The translations under genes were made by a program, and so were the position numbers. 36,360 nt of DNA. It comes from Archaeoglobus sp. (GTDB lineage: Archaea; Halobacteriota; Archaeoglobi; Archaeoglobales; Archaeoglobaceae). Positions within the stretch are counted from its first letter, which is position 1; every line of letters begins with the position of its first letter. Shown here piece by piece: positions 1-8,556 of this stretch. Where the stretch lies: assembly GCA_003978865.1 (NCBI GenBank), contig QNXS01000036.1:1-36360 (forward strand), read 5' to 3'. The notes under the pieces are model-generated. The model was not told the DNA's origin. It was given only the letters and a program-made list of their open reading frames with translations, and made no database searches.

Positions 1-1277
1 CTATAAACAGTTCCGTAAACATCAAACCACCCAAAAGGATAGTAGATACCTTTGTACACGTATATATCCACACTTTCATCGGATTTTGGATTTAAGTCAT
101 TTATAGCCAGATACCACGTCCCAGTGTCTGGGTTGGTAATAACATACCCGTAACCATCCTGAGTGCCTACATTCCAAACGTCCGATGCCTGCACATAGTA
201 ATCCTGATTTGGAGATTTAACATAGAGAGAGATCGGTCTTATACCATAGCTATAGTAAAAAGTATCAAAGTCTGAAGTTGTTACAAAAATCAAGTAATCG
301 TAGTTACTGTTGTTTATATTCACGCCAATTACAGATGGGGAGGATGTGACATTTCCACTTACACTCGAGTACGGGGTGTAATCATTCATACTTCCAGATG
401 CATCGATTGTATGAATCACAGTAATATTTGTTGAACTTTGATTTATCCCATTACCAAAGAGAAATATATTTACAGTTGAGCTTTCTCCAGGAGCAATAGA
501 TGCCGGAACAACATACTTATCGATGTAAAGTTCCGGTTGTGGATTTGAGACAACACTAACGTTAACACAGTCATAGCTTACATAACCAAGACTATCCTTC
601 ACCTCAAGGGTTATAGTATAATTTCCAGTAGAGCTAAAATTCCAAGTTGTTATTCCGGTATCCGGATTTACTGGGTCATACTCTTTAAAAGATTGAAACA
701 GTATTCTCTTATAGTTTTGACCAGTGATGATCCATCTATAGTAAAGAGTACCCTCTCCGTATGAGTGAGTCATGTCTAAAGTTATGTTTTCACCAACAGT
801 GGCTTCAGTTGGATGAACAATAGCCACCGCCGTGGGTAGCAGGTGTATGGACGAATTCAGTAGTATTTCGTGGGTAATTTCGCTGCTGAAAGTTCTGCCC
901 TTTGTTATAAAACCCAATGTTGTTCTACCTATGTTTTCTTTTTGAGTCCATATATTTGATTTAACTATCAGTTCGTTATTACTCAATTCTACACTGTAAG
1001 TCTCCTTACCTACCTCAGCAGGCATGTAAACTTTACTCTTAAAAATACCGTTCTTCGGTGAAACGAGTAGCATATCTGTTATCTGAGCTGAAATTTCGCT
1101 TGCTACATCCTGAAACTGATTTTTCATTGCATTAGCAGTTGGCATTCTCGACATTAGTGTGCTAAGCTGAGGTACTATGAATGCCATGAGCAATGCAAGT
1201 ATTCCAACGATCAGCATGTATTCAACCAGTACTGAAACACCATTCCTGTCAGACAACAACAGTCTCAGTATCTTCAT
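1..1277 (-). CDS. Pilin-like secreted protein with PKD-like region and VWA-type motif (3' end outside window)
   Basis: An open frame runs without a stop from an ATG at 1277 to the window edge (about 425 codons), so the C-terminus is missing. The start is supported by AGGTGTTGATT just before the ATG. The N-terminus reads as a class III (pilin-type) signal: charged residues, then SDRNG, then VSVLVEYMLIVG and a hydrophobic stretch, with likely cleavage after Gly13. Residues about 155-245 look like a PKD/Ig-like domain (GENITLDMTHSYGEGTLYYRW, ending in an NYTITLEVKD strand). Near residue 290 there is HTIDASGSM, which fits the DxSxS metal site of a von Willebrand A domain. The start overlaps the upstream pilin-like gene by 29 bp, so it is the fourth visible gene of that operon. 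I infer a surface-exposed, pilus-associated protein, perhaps an adhesive tip subunit. The frame and signal are seen directly; the VWA call is moderate because only its first part is visible. Confidence 0.75.
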   Translation of the reverse strand, partial: MKILRLLLSDRNGVSVLVEYMLIVGILALLMAFIVPQLSTLMSRMPTANAMKNQFQDVASEISAQITDMLLVSPKNGIFKSKVYMPAEVGKETYSVELSNNELIVKSNIWTQKENIGRTTLGFITKGRTFSSEITHEILLNSSIHLLPTAVAIVHPTEATVGENITLDMTHSYGEGTLYYRWIITGQNYKRILFQSFKEYDPVNPDTGITTWNFSSTGNYTITLEVKDSLGYVSYDCVNVSVVSNPQPELYIDKYVVPASIAPGESSTVNIFLFGNGINQSSTNITVIHTIDASGSMNDYTPYSSVSGNVTSSPSVIGVNINNSNYDYLIFVTTSDFDTFYYSYGIRPISLYVKSPNQDYYVQASDVWNVGTQDGYGYVITNPDTGTWYLAINDLNPKSDESVDIYVYKGIYYPFGWFDVYGTVY

Positions 1278-1659
1278 AATCAACACCTGAATTAAAGAAA
1301 ACTATATTAACCGTATAACAAGAAATTTCATCGTTACTGGTATATTTAACATCGACAATATTTATACTTGCATAACATCCATGTTCAGCATAGAGTTTTT
1401 CGACTTGCTGATTTACCTTCTGAGCATAGTTTAAAAAGTTATTCGGATTATTCTCGGCATATTTTTTTAAATCAATGAATGCTATTCTTCTAAGATTTTC
1501 TATTGCATACTTTGGAAAAGTTAACTGAGTTGTACTGCTCTCCATACCCGCAAGTACATTCTGAGTGTAAACAAGAGAGAGTTCAGCAAGTAACACCGAT
1601 ATGAAGAGCGTTAGTATTATTATTATCTGACCTCTATTATCTCCAATTAAACCTGCCAT
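1249..1659 (-). CDS. Small pilin-like protein with class III signal peptide
   Basis: A 136-residue protein that starts MAGLIGDNRGQ and continues into a hydrophobic helix (IIIILTLFISVLLAELS). NRG followed by Gln at position 11 is a typical archaeal prepilin peptidase site, so cleavage after Gly10 is expected. The rest is polar, with two Cys in the C-terminal half (GCYASINIV and EISCYTV) that could form a disulphide outside the cell. A strong GGAGGTGAGGT ribosome site sits about 10-20 nt before the ATG. The gene overlaps its upstream neighbour by 13 bp and its downstream neighbour by 29 bp, so translation is probably coupled. It resembles short pilin-like proteins found in clusters in haloarchaea and Archaeoglobales. 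I do not recognise a specific named family, and the pilus role is inferred. Confidence 0.7.
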   Translation of the reverse strand: MAGLIGDNRGQIIIILTLFISVLLAELSLVYTQNVLAGMESSTTQLTFPKYAIENLRRIAFIDLKKYAENNPNNFLNYAQKVNQQVEKLYAEHGCYASINIVDVKYTSNDEISCYTVNIVFFNSGVDYEDTETVVV

Positions 1660-2204
1660 AGTGTCAACCTCACCTCCAAAACAACCGGATACCCAGAACT
1701 TTCATAACTTGAATTACTTACAAACGGGGAGTCGCTCACGAAATCGTTGCTGTCTATTACGATGTACCTAGAAGCTGTCACAGTATTTGAAACAGGATTA
1801 GTGTTCGTGAGGCTGATTTTTTCAACACTACCAGTTGAAAAGTTGTAGTAGTAAACAACAAAGCTAAAATTAACATCCACAGGCAAACATTCTTTTGTTG
1901 AATTTATAAGAGGTAAAACAACTGTATTAAAGTTGCTTGAATTTAAATGCTCTAAAACATACTCGAGCGTGTCCTGAGTTGGTGATGAGGGATTATCAAG
2001 TACCCTCAGTGTATCCTTAGCGTACTGACTTAGCTGAACGTCAACTACCTGAGTTGACTGGGGAGCAATTATCAGAGTTGAACGGAAAAGGAAGTAAGCT
2101 ACCAAAAGCAAAAGCATGGCAGCAACTATACTTTCAAGTGTAAAAGCCTGTGCTTTACAGTCTCTTCCAAACTTACCCCCCACAAGCTTACTTATTCCCG
2201 TCAT
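1647..2204 (-). CDS. Pilin-like protein with class III signal peptide
   Basis: About 185 residues. The preferred start is the ATG at 2204, which has AGGTG three bases upstream. A GTG at 2210 in the same frame would add two residues. The N-terminus has a long basic leader ending CKA, then QAFTLESIVAAMLLLL. This is a clear prepilin-like junction with Gln at +1 and Glu at +5, followed by a long hydrophobic helix. The mature part is rich in Ser, Asn, Thr and Val (for example FNFSTGSVEK and SNSSYESSGYP) and contains many potential N-glycosylation sequons, as expected for an extracellular archaeal protein. It sits between two other pilin-like genes with no gap: the stop of the upstream gene lies at 2211-2213. 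Function is inferred from signal type and clustering only. Confidence 0.72.
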   Translation of the reverse strand: MTGISKLVGGKFGRDCKAQAFTLESIVAAMLLLLVAYFLFRSTLIIAPQSTQVVDVQLSQYAKDTLRVLDNPSSPTQDTLEYVLEHLNSSNFNTVVLPLINSTKECLPVDVNFSFVVYYYNFSTGSVEKISLTNTNPVSNTVTASRYIVIDSNDFVSDSPFVSNSSYESSGYPVVLEVRLTLWQV

Positions 2205-2210
2205 ATACAC

Positions 2211-3113
2211 CTACCACACGCAAACAACAAGTTTGGCAACTATTCTCCCCGCGATGTACTGTCCCGCACTTGAGTAAATCAAATATCCAGCTAAATTATG
2301 AGATATAACCGTCAAGTTTACAGTTCCAGAAATGGCAGATATCTGACCAGCAACGTTATAAACCCCCGGTGAAAGAGAACCTCCATTGGATGGAATTCTG
2401 AGTATTTTCTCTCCACCCCATCCATTTCCTTTGCTTATTTTCACTATTATCCAACTGCCACTGCCATTACCCCAGATCTGAGTTTTTGTTACAACAAATG
2501 TAAAAACTCCCACGGGAGCAGTGACATTTAGAATTTTAGTCTTGTTAACTCCATATTCTGACGTGGTTATATCGTAGGTGAAAGATGCATTGTTTAAATA
2601 AACTATTCTACAATATTTAACAACATCTTTAAATTTTGGTATGGGTTTACCTATTAGCAGTAATGGCTTACCGTTGTAGTATGAATAAACAGGATAAGAC
2701 GTATTGCTATAAACGTACTGTAGAGATATATTGTAGTTCTCAATACCGAACATGTTCGCAATGCTATCGTATCCCTCCTGCTCGTACATTTCCGAAAAGT
2801 TCAGAATTTTTGGTATTGACAGCTCACACATTTTCCCATCACACAGGCCAGCTCTAACTGTTACCTCGCTGTCCTTCCAGTGATCCTCCCAGTTCGTACC
2901 ATTACATGTTCCATTTGTCCAGTAACCGGGACTTTCAGTAAGAAGAGCGGAGATTCTGTAAGCATCGGAACTCAGAGAAATATCACTTCTCTGGACAACA
3001 AATATTGAAGGAAGATACTGCAGAATGAATATAAACGTGACCATAAATACAGTTAATCCAACAAGTACATCCAGACTCAACTGACCCGATTTTGATCCAG
3101 TTTTTAGCTTCAC
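2211..3113 (-). CDS. Pilin-like protein with class III signal peptide, first gene of the cluster
   Basis: A 300-residue protein with a GTG start at 3113. The N-terminus MKLKTGSKSG then QLSLDVLVGLTVFM is a pilin-type class III signal with predicted cleavage after Gly10, followed by a hydrophobic helix. The exported part is rich in Asn, Ser, Tyr and Gly, holds many NxS/T sequons, and contains a Cys-containing N-terminal loop (TCNGTNWEDHW, then LCDGKMCELS). There is no Shine-Dalgarno sequence, but a TATA-like box lies about 26 bp upstream, so the mRNA is probably leaderless. This is the promoter-proximal gene of the four-gene cluster. Related haloarchaeal clusters place such proteins beside pilus assembly ATPases; none is visible here, so any assembly genes must be beyond the left edge or elsewhere. 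Confidence 0.72.
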   Translation of the reverse strand: MKLKTGSKSGQLSLDVLVGLTVFMVTFIFILQYLPSIFVVQRSDISLSSDAYRISALLTESPGYWTNGTCNGTNWEDHWKDSEVTVRAGLCDGKMCELSIPKILNFSEMYEQEGYDSIANMFGIENYNISLQYVYSNTSYPVYSYYNGKPLLLIGKPIPKFKDVVKYCRIVYLNNASFTYDITTSEYGVNKTKILNVTAPVGVFTFVVTKTQIWGNGSGSWIIVKISKGNGWGGEKILRIPSNGGSLSPGVYNVAGQISAISGTVNLTVISHNLAGYLIYSSAGQYIAGRIVAKLVVCVW

Positions 3114-3145
3114 TATTATTATGGTAATAATACAAACTATAAATT
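3114..3145 (-). promoter_or_regulatory. Promoter of the pilin-like operon with an inverted repeat over the start site
   Basis: On the minus strand the TATA-like element AATTTATAG (around 3138-3146) is centred about 27 bp before the GTG at 3113, the archaeal spacing for a leaderless transcript. Between it and the start codon lies a perfect inverted repeat: TATTATTA (3114-3121), TGG, TAATAATA (3125-3132). It would cover the transcription start, a common place for an archaeal repressor. The repeat is seen directly; the operator role is inferred. Confidence 0.45.
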
Positions 3146-3182
3146 GATTTCGTTGTCAGCTATGGATGCCTAAAATCAGGAA

Positions 3183-5915
3183 CTAAACACTCCAGAATTT
3201 TCTCGTTCTTATATAATTTTTTTCTACTTCAAGTAGTTCTCTGAAAAATTCTTCTTCATTTCTATAAAACTTTGCAAGAATTCTCGAAGCGTATTCAGCC
3301 CCGACACCAAGAGTATTCATAGCATAAACAGCTCTCTTTCCATAACACATTACTAAATTGGCTATTCTCATAAGTTCATCCCTTGAGTAGTCCTCAAGTT
3401 TTCTTCTCGCATTTACACATGCAATTAACTTGGAACCGCATCTTATACACGTAAGGTTATCCACACAACCAACTTGAACTCTTATCCTGCATCCACAATT
3501 CATACAATATAGCCAGCAGAATTCCTTCTCTATTCTCTTTTTGAATACATGCAAAACTGCAGAGGTGGGTTTTGATGGAAGGAGCAAATCGAAAGTCTGT
3601 CGTTTTACAACTTTTGAAATTTCTTCAAGCTCTCCAAGTTTTACAACATCTATTTCATTAAAAAGCTTGGAAAGGATTTCTACCAACTTTTCAATGTTGA
3701 ACCTTTCTGTGATTAATTCTCTCACAGCTTCCCTGTAAACTGGGGTATCTTTAATTCTTAAGGCAAATTTCTTCAAATTCATTCTCGTTATGTCGGAATC
3801 TTTGCTGAGTATACCAAACTTTCTTGCGGATGACACCAACTTCCACTGAAAGAGTTTGGTATCAAGCATAGCCCTTTCTGAAAGCCAGTATATGCCCTCC
3901 TTTGAAATTTCTCTCAGCTGCATCAGAGTATCATAAACTTCGTCCACTTTTGCAGGATACAACTTTATTCTGTATGGATCTAACTCCACCGAAACACTCG
4001 TCGTTTTTCTCGCAGACACAAGCATCCCTATTATTCTACCAAGAACTTCATTTACTGTATGACCAAAGCAGCAGTTAATAACAACAAATCCCCCACCCTG
4101 CTCCAGTGTTACGAGTTTATCGGAAGGAATAACCCTGCTTTTTTCTATTATTCTTACAACCTCCTCGCAGGCTTCTCTGTTTGTATTAAATCTTTTTTGT
4201 AAGAGTTCCACTGTTTTTTCTCTGCCAAAAACATCAATCATCCTTTTTATCTTTTCTCTCAGTTCTCCGACACCCATCGCCACTTCAAAAGGTACGGGTA
4301 TTTCCTCACCAATCCAGCTTGGTATCTCTCCTTCCCCACTTACCGGCTCAACTTTAACATCTGAATTAACATCAATTATCCTCCAGAGTTCCCCTTTCAT
4401 TGCGAACACTTCACCTCTAAATGTTGTAACGAAAATCTCATCAAGAACTCCAACAGGCTTGCCCGAAGTTATGTCAAAAACCCTGTATTTCTTTTCATCA
4501 GGTATCATTGAAACATTATCGTAGAAGTACCTCCTTGTTTTTCTTTTTGGATATACTACAGCTTCACCTCCATCAGAATCATGCATCCCTACAATACCAT
4601 TACCGGCAAGAAACATGCACACATCAAGAAATTCCCTGTAACTCAAATCTCTGTATGGATACGCTCTTCTAATTATTCTGTATGCTTTTTTACATTCAAT
4701 ACCCCCGTATTCAATTGCCATCGATGCTATCTGGTTTGCAAGTGTGTCTAAGCTCTTTTTATGGCATACCTCCTCTTCAATCTTGCCCATTTCTGCCATT
4801 TCTTTTATTATCCAAGATTCAAGTATCTCATCAAAACTTGTTGCCACAATTATTCCCTTAGATTCCTCTCCTGCCCTATGTCCACTTCTTCCAACTCTCT
4901 GAAGTAACCGGGAAACCTGCCTAGGGCTGTTATATTGAATAACACAATCTATGCTGCCAACATCAATTCCAAGTTCCATTGACGACGTGCAGATCAAAGC
5001 TTTTATCTCGCCTCTCAGGAGTTTTCTCTCAGCCTCGAGCCTAGCCTCCTTAGAGAGAGAACCATGATGAACTTCAACTCTTGCAATCCTTCTCAATTTC
5101 AGGGCAAGAGCTTCTGCAGTCTGTCTTGTGTTTACGAAGATAAGAGTTGACCTGTGCCTTTCGAGTATTTCTGCTATACACCTTATTTGGGCTGCAACTT
5201 CTGCATCAACAAATAGTTCTTCAGCAAGTTTTTCATCCTCAGTATTAACTCCCGGCTTCACAACAGAAAATCTATACTTTTTATTTTCAAATCCCTCTAC
5301 AATATCTACATGACTCCCACCACTGAAAAAAGCAGCAACATCCTTTTTGTTTTTCACAGTTGCCGAAAGACAGATTGTACTAAAGTCCGCTATTTCTCTC
5401 AACCGCTCAACAGCAACAGATAACTGCACACCCCTTTCACTCTGAAAAAGCTCGTGAACTTCATCTATAACAAGAAACTTCACATTTTTCAGCCAGTTTC
5501 TCAATCTTTTTCCAAGAAAAAGTAGTTGAAAAGTTTCCGGAGTTGTTACGAGTATATGTGGTGCTTTCTTGGATTGTTTCTCCCTCTCTGATCTGGATGT
5601 ATCTCCATGCCTGACAGCTATTTTCAAAGAAAGAAGGTTTGATAGTTCCTGCAACCTCCTAAGTACATCTCTATTTAATGCTCTGAGGGGCGTTATATAT
5701 ATAAGGGCGATAGGTTTCAGTTTCCTTCGCAATATCTCATTTAAAGCTGGAACAATTGCCGCCTCGGTCTTTCCACTTCCAGTAGGAGCAACAATTAGGC
5801 AGTTTCTACCTTCAGCTACTGTTTTAAAACTTCTGATTTGTAGCTCATTAAGCTCAACAATTCCATATTTTCTTAAAGCTCTTTTAAGTTCAGGAAGTAT
5901 TTTGTATTCAATCAT
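3183..5915 (-). CDS. Lhr-type superfamily 2 ATP-dependent helicase
   Basis: A 910-residue helicase. Motifs in order: Q motif (Gln26), Walker A APTGSGKT (43-50), DEVH box (151-154), SAT (184-186), and motif VI QRVGRSGHR (339-347). The GRSGHRAGE sequence and the long C-terminal extension mark the Lhr (large helicase-related) family, whose archaeal members unwind or anneal DNA and are linked to replication-coupled repair. Near residues 800-835 there is a CxxC...CxxC pair (CMNCGC and CIRCGS), probably a zinc-binding element. The ATG at 5915 is preceded by GGAGAGGAA about 9 nt upstream. Length fits archaeal Lhr2-like proteins. The gene is divergent from the Lon-like protease and stands alone on its strand. 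Family assignment is firm; the exact subgroup and substrate are not decided by sequence reading. Confidence 0.9.
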   Translation of the reverse strand: MIEYKILPELKRALRKYGIVELNELQIRSFKTVAEGRNCLIVAPTGSGKTEAAIVPALNEILRRKLKPIALIYITPLRALNRDVLRRLQELSNLLSLKIAVRHGDTSRSEREKQSKKAPHILVTTPETFQLLFLGKRLRNWLKNVKFLVIDEVHELFQSERGVQLSVAVERLREIADFSTICLSATVKNKKDVAAFFSGGSHVDIVEGFENKKYRFSVVKPGVNTEDEKLAEELFVDAEVAAQIRCIAEILERHRSTLIFVNTRQTAEALALKLRRIARVEVHHGSLSKEARLEAERKLLRGEIKALICTSSMELGIDVGSIDCVIQYNSPRQVSRLLQRVGRSGHRAGEESKGIIVATSFDEILESWIIKEMAEMGKIEEEVCHKKSLDTLANQIASMAIEYGGIECKKAYRIIRRAYPYRDLSYREFLDVCMFLAGNGIVGMHDSDGGEAVVYPKRKTRRYFYDNVSMIPDEKKYRVFDITSGKPVGVLDEIFVTTFRGEVFAMKGELWRIIDVNSDVKVEPVSGEGEIPSWIGEEIPVPFEVAMGVGELREKIKRMIDVFGREKTVELLQKRFNTNREACEEVVRIIEKSRVIPSDKLVTLEQGGGFVVINCCFGHTVNEVLGRIIGMLVSARKTTSVSVELDPYRIKLYPAKVDEVYDTLMQLREISKEGIYWLSERAMLDTKLFQWKLVSSARKFGILSKDSDITRMNLKKFALRIKDTPVYREAVRELITERFNIEKLVEILSKLFNEIDVVKLGELEEISKVVKRQTFDLLLPSKPTSAVLHVFKKRIEKEFCWLYCMNCGCRIRVQVGCVDNLTCIRCGSKLIACVNARRKLEDYSRDELMRIANLVMCYGKRAVYAMNTLGVGAEYASRILAKFYRNEEEFFRELLEVEKNYIRTRKFWSV

Positions 5916-5996
5916 TTTTAAATTTCCTCTCCGATAATTCGGTAATTAACTCTTTCTTCCAAAACTTTTTTTGCCTTTTATTTCCAACCATTATGC

Positions 5997-7826
5997 ATGC
6001 TTCGGAGGGTAGCCGTTTTAATGATCTTACTAATAATTGCGGTAACATTCCAAACGCCAGTATCTGCTCAATTTATACACGAAAGAAAAGTCGTGATACA
6101 AGCTGTTGCTGTCAAAACGGGAACAAAACCAGAGGGCGCTGTAATAAATATAACTGTGGTTGTTACACCCGGTAATGGAGAAGTCTTCGTTTCAACATCA
6201 CCGTACACAGAAATAGATATGCAGGGTAGTGCTCAGCTTGCTGCTCTTACTGCATGTGATCTACTTGGAATTGACTACATGAAGTACGACTTCTTTTATA
6301 CTATACATGCAAACGCCCCTATAGTTGGAGGCCCCTCCGCCGGCGGTGTTATGTGCGTAGCTACAATAGCAGCTCTGAAGAATCTCAGCATAAAAAGAGA
6401 CGTATTTATGACCGGAATGATATACCCGGATGGATTTATAGGTCCGGTTGGAGGGATACCCTACAAGCTTGAAGCTGCTGCAAGTCATGGAGCCAAGTAC
6501 TTTCTTATTCCAGCAGGACAAAGAATTGTTTACGTAAGAGAGACAAAAATTGTAAAAAACGGACCTTTCATTTTCGAATCGACAGTAACAAAACCTGTTG
6601 ATGTTGTAAAACTTGGAGAGAAACTCGGAGTAAAAGTTGTAGAAGTTGAAACAGTAAATCAAGCCCTTGAATACTATACTGGTTACAAGCTTGAGCAAAA
6701 GAATGCCACCGTAAATCTAACAAGATACTCTAACATTCTCAAAAAGCTTGCTGACAAAATGAAAAAAGAGGCAGAGAATTTATACGACATAATCAGTCAG
6801 ATAACCACGAAAGATGAGTTGTCAAACATCAAAAAAATTATGGAGGAAGCTCAAACAGAGTACAATCAGGGGAGGTACTACACAGCAACAAGTGAGTGGT
6901 TTACTGCAATGATTAAAATGAGGTACATACAGTATGAACGCACAATAAAAACCGAACAAGCATTAGAGAACGAGTTCAAAAGAGTTCAGAAAGACATAAA
7001 CAACATGCTGGGGTATCTTAATTCTACAAGCAACTCTGTTGGACTTGAAAGCTTTCAACTTTACGGAGCTGCTGAGGAAAGGATAACCATAGCCCAGAAC
7101 TATTTGAATAAGGCTGAAAGTTCCTCAGATGTTAACACAGCACTTTATTATTTAGCTTACGCAAGGGAAAGAGTTGAAAGTGCAAGATTGTGGTTGTCCC
7201 TCCTTCCCGGAATAAAAGAAGATGTGCCCTTAGGAAAACAGGAAATAAAAAGAAGAGCACAACTATACTTAAGTCAAGCCGAATCCATGATAGTTTATGC
7301 AAGTTCTATATATGGTCAGAAAGATTTACTTGAGCTTGCTCAACAGGATGTTGACGCAGGTAGAACTCAGCTTGACGAGGGACTTTACTGTGGAGCGGCA
7401 CTATCAGCCATAAACGCTATAACAAAAGCCAGCTTGAGTATAGAACTGATAGGATTTCCAAGTTCTCAAATTCAGGAGTTGCTTCAGGAGAAAATTAATG
7501 CTTCAAAAAAGGATGCTCAGATAGCTATAGCCCAGCTTGAAAAGCACGTTACACCAATACTACCAGTGGCATACTACGAATTTGCTGAAACCAGTAAAGA
7601 TCCCATCACCAAACTTGCTTACTTTAAGCTCTCTGAAAGAATAGCAAAACTTATAGGGGTTCTTGCTAAAATACATCAGCACAGTAAACTTGTAAAGGTA
7701 AATCACCCATCAGCCCCAACTTTCGAAGAATCGTACACAAACACTATAAATACGAGAGTTCCCGGATTTGAAGTCGTTGTTTCAATAGTTGCAGTATTTA
7801 TAGCACTATGGAAAAGAAGGATGTAA
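5997..7826 (+). CDS. Secreted Lon-like Ser/Lys protease with C-terminal PGF-type sorting signal
   Basis: A 609-residue protein. A signal peptide (residues 1-24, ending PVSA) leads into a Lon-type protease domain. The catalytic Ser114 lies in GGPSAGGV, and Lys157 in VGGIPYKLEAA is 43 residues later, the spacing of the Lon Ser-Lys dyad. No AAA+ ATPase domain is present. It therefore resembles the archaeal stand-alone extracytoplasmic Lon-like group (COG1750-like) rather than LonB. Residues about 230-560 form a long helical region likely to contain coiled coil. The tail, PGFEVVVSIVAVFIALW then KRRM (589-609), matches the PGF-CTERM pattern: PGF, hydrophobic helix, basic end. That predicts anchoring at the cell surface by an archaeosortase. 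The in-frame ATG is at 5997; an overlapping ATG at 5993 is in another frame. No Shine-Dalgarno is visible. Substrate unknown. Confidence 0.85.
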   Translation: MLRRVAVLMILLIIAVTFQTPVSAQFIHERKVVIQAVAVKTGTKPEGAVINITVVVTPGNGEVFVSTSPYTEIDMQGSAQLAALTACDLLGIDYMKYDFFYTIHANAPIVGGPSAGGVMCVATIAALKNLSIKRDVFMTGMIYPDGFIGPVGGIPYKLEAAASHGAKYFLIPAGQRIVYVRETKIVKNGPFIFESTVTKPVDVVKLGEKLGVKVVEVETVNQALEYYTGYKLEQKNATVNLTRYSNILKKLADKMKKEAENLYDIISQITTKDELSNIKKIMEEAQTEYNQGRYYTATSEWFTAMIKMRYIQYERTIKTEQALENEFKRVQKDINNMLGYLNSTSNSVGLESFQLYGAAEERITIAQNYLNKAESSSDVNTALYYLAYARERVESARLWLSLLPGIKEDVPLGKQEIKRRAQLYLSQAESMIVYASSIYGQKDLLELAQQDVDAGRTQLDEGLYCGAALSAINAITKASLSIELIGFPSSQIQELLQEKINASKKDAQIAIAQLEKHVTPILPVAYYEFAETSKDPITKLAYFKLSERIAKLIGVLAKIHQHSKLVKVNHPSAPTFEESYTNTINTRVPGFEVVVSIVAVFIALWKRRM

Positions 7827-8000
7827 AGGATGTAACACAAAAATAACATATAATGCATAAATACATACTTGCATAATACAATTACTAATTTAATTTTTAA
7901 TTTTTAACTAATGCATCGCTAAATACTTATTGAAATAAAAAAATAAAAAAGAGAGAAAAGAAGAAAAAACGTAGTAATAGCAAAAACTTTACTATGCTAA

Positions 8001-8159
8001 AACAATGGACATTCTCAACAGGATGATTTAAAGTTGGTAAGGCAAAAAAGAAGTGCTTACTTGTTTGAAGATGCCACGCTGAGAGCTGAGGGATACTCTT
8101 TACAAAACAACATTACAAAACAGTACGGAGTTAGGGATTTAAATTTTAAAATGAAATAA
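8001..8159 (+). pseudogene. Possible gene remnant: 52-codon open frame without a start
   Basis: A stop-free frame runs from just after a TAA at 7998-8000 to a TAA at 8157-8159. It has no ATG or GTG near its beginning; only a TTG at 8034 is available and it has no ribosome site. The predicted peptide has balanced, protein-like composition (LVRQKRSAYLFEDATLRAEG, then a GYSLQNNITKQYG-like stretch, ending LNFKMK). This looks more like the C-terminal end of a lost gene than random AT-rich DNA. I do not recognise the family. It could equally be a chance frame. Confidence 0.25.
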
Positions 8160-8167
8160 AATAAAAT
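8135..8167 (-). terminator. T-rich terminator after rpsJ
   Basis: Read on the minus strand, the bases directly after the rpsJ stop are a series of T-runs (AATTTTATTTTATTTTATTTC, then ATTTTAAAATTT). Archaeal RNA polymerase terminates at such T-rich stretches without a hairpin. It would end the tuf-rpsJ transcript before the convergent region. Confidence 0.45.
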
Positions 8168-8488
8168 TTAGCTCTCCAGAACGATTTCTATATTAACATC
8201 CTTTGGTACCTGAATTCTCATTATCTGTCTCAGAGCTCTTTCGTCAGCAGCTATATCTATTAGTCTCTTGTGAATTCTCATTTCCCAGTGGTCGTATGTT
8301 TCACTTCCTTCCCCATCCGGTGCCTTTCTAACGGGAACAACCAGCCTCTTTGTAGGTAGGGGAACAGGACCTCTAATTTCCACTCCCGTCTTGTTAGCTA
8401 TTTCCTTGATTTGCCTGCATATTCTGTCAAGATCAGACGGATTCATCCCAGAAAGCCTTATTCTTGCCTTGTAACCTTTAATGCCCAT
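8168..8488 (-). CDS. rpsJ: 30S ribosomal protein S10 (uS10)
   Basis: A small-subunit head protein that binds 16S rRNA. From the ATG at 8488 the product is 106 residues, close to archaeal S10 length. It shows the family signature: [21 protein letters not shown] near the start, then [21 protein letters not shown], then [12 protein letters not shown], and a C-terminal [17 protein letters not shown] at 8497 would add three residues, but GGTG sits six bases before the ATG at 8488, so that start is preferred. The gene lies 68 bp downstream of tuf on the same strand, the conserved archaeal EF-1-alpha/S10 arrangement. The AT-rich gap between them contains a possible extra TATA (TTTTTATATG), so a second promoter cannot be excluded. 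Confidence 0.96.
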   Translation of the reverse strand: MGIKGYKARIRLSGMNPSDLDRICRQIKEIANKTGVEIRGPVPLPTKRLVVPVRKAPDGEGSETYDHWEMRIHKRLIDIAADERALRQIMRIQVPKDVNIEIVLES

Positions 8489-8556
8489 TATAAACACCTT
8501 ATAAATGTTTTTAAGGTTTTAGAATTCTCCACATATAAAAATATTATAAAAAAGAG

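Larger units (their letters stand above)
7827..8167. other. AT-rich region without an intact gene
   Basis: This 341-bp gap lies between the convergent Lon-like protease and rpsJ. The left half is very AT-rich, with repeated TTTAATTTTTAATTTTTAA and A-rich runs that may serve transcription termination of the protease gene. The right half has a more coding-like composition and contains an open frame without a start (see the separate entry). I see no tRNA, no clear box C/D RNA and no IS ends. Confidence 0.5.

Noticed and set aside
6261-6698. A 145-codon antisense frame
   Set aside because: It is opposite the Lon-like protease domain, which has clear catalytic motifs; the antisense product is Cys/Tyr-rich without recognisable features.
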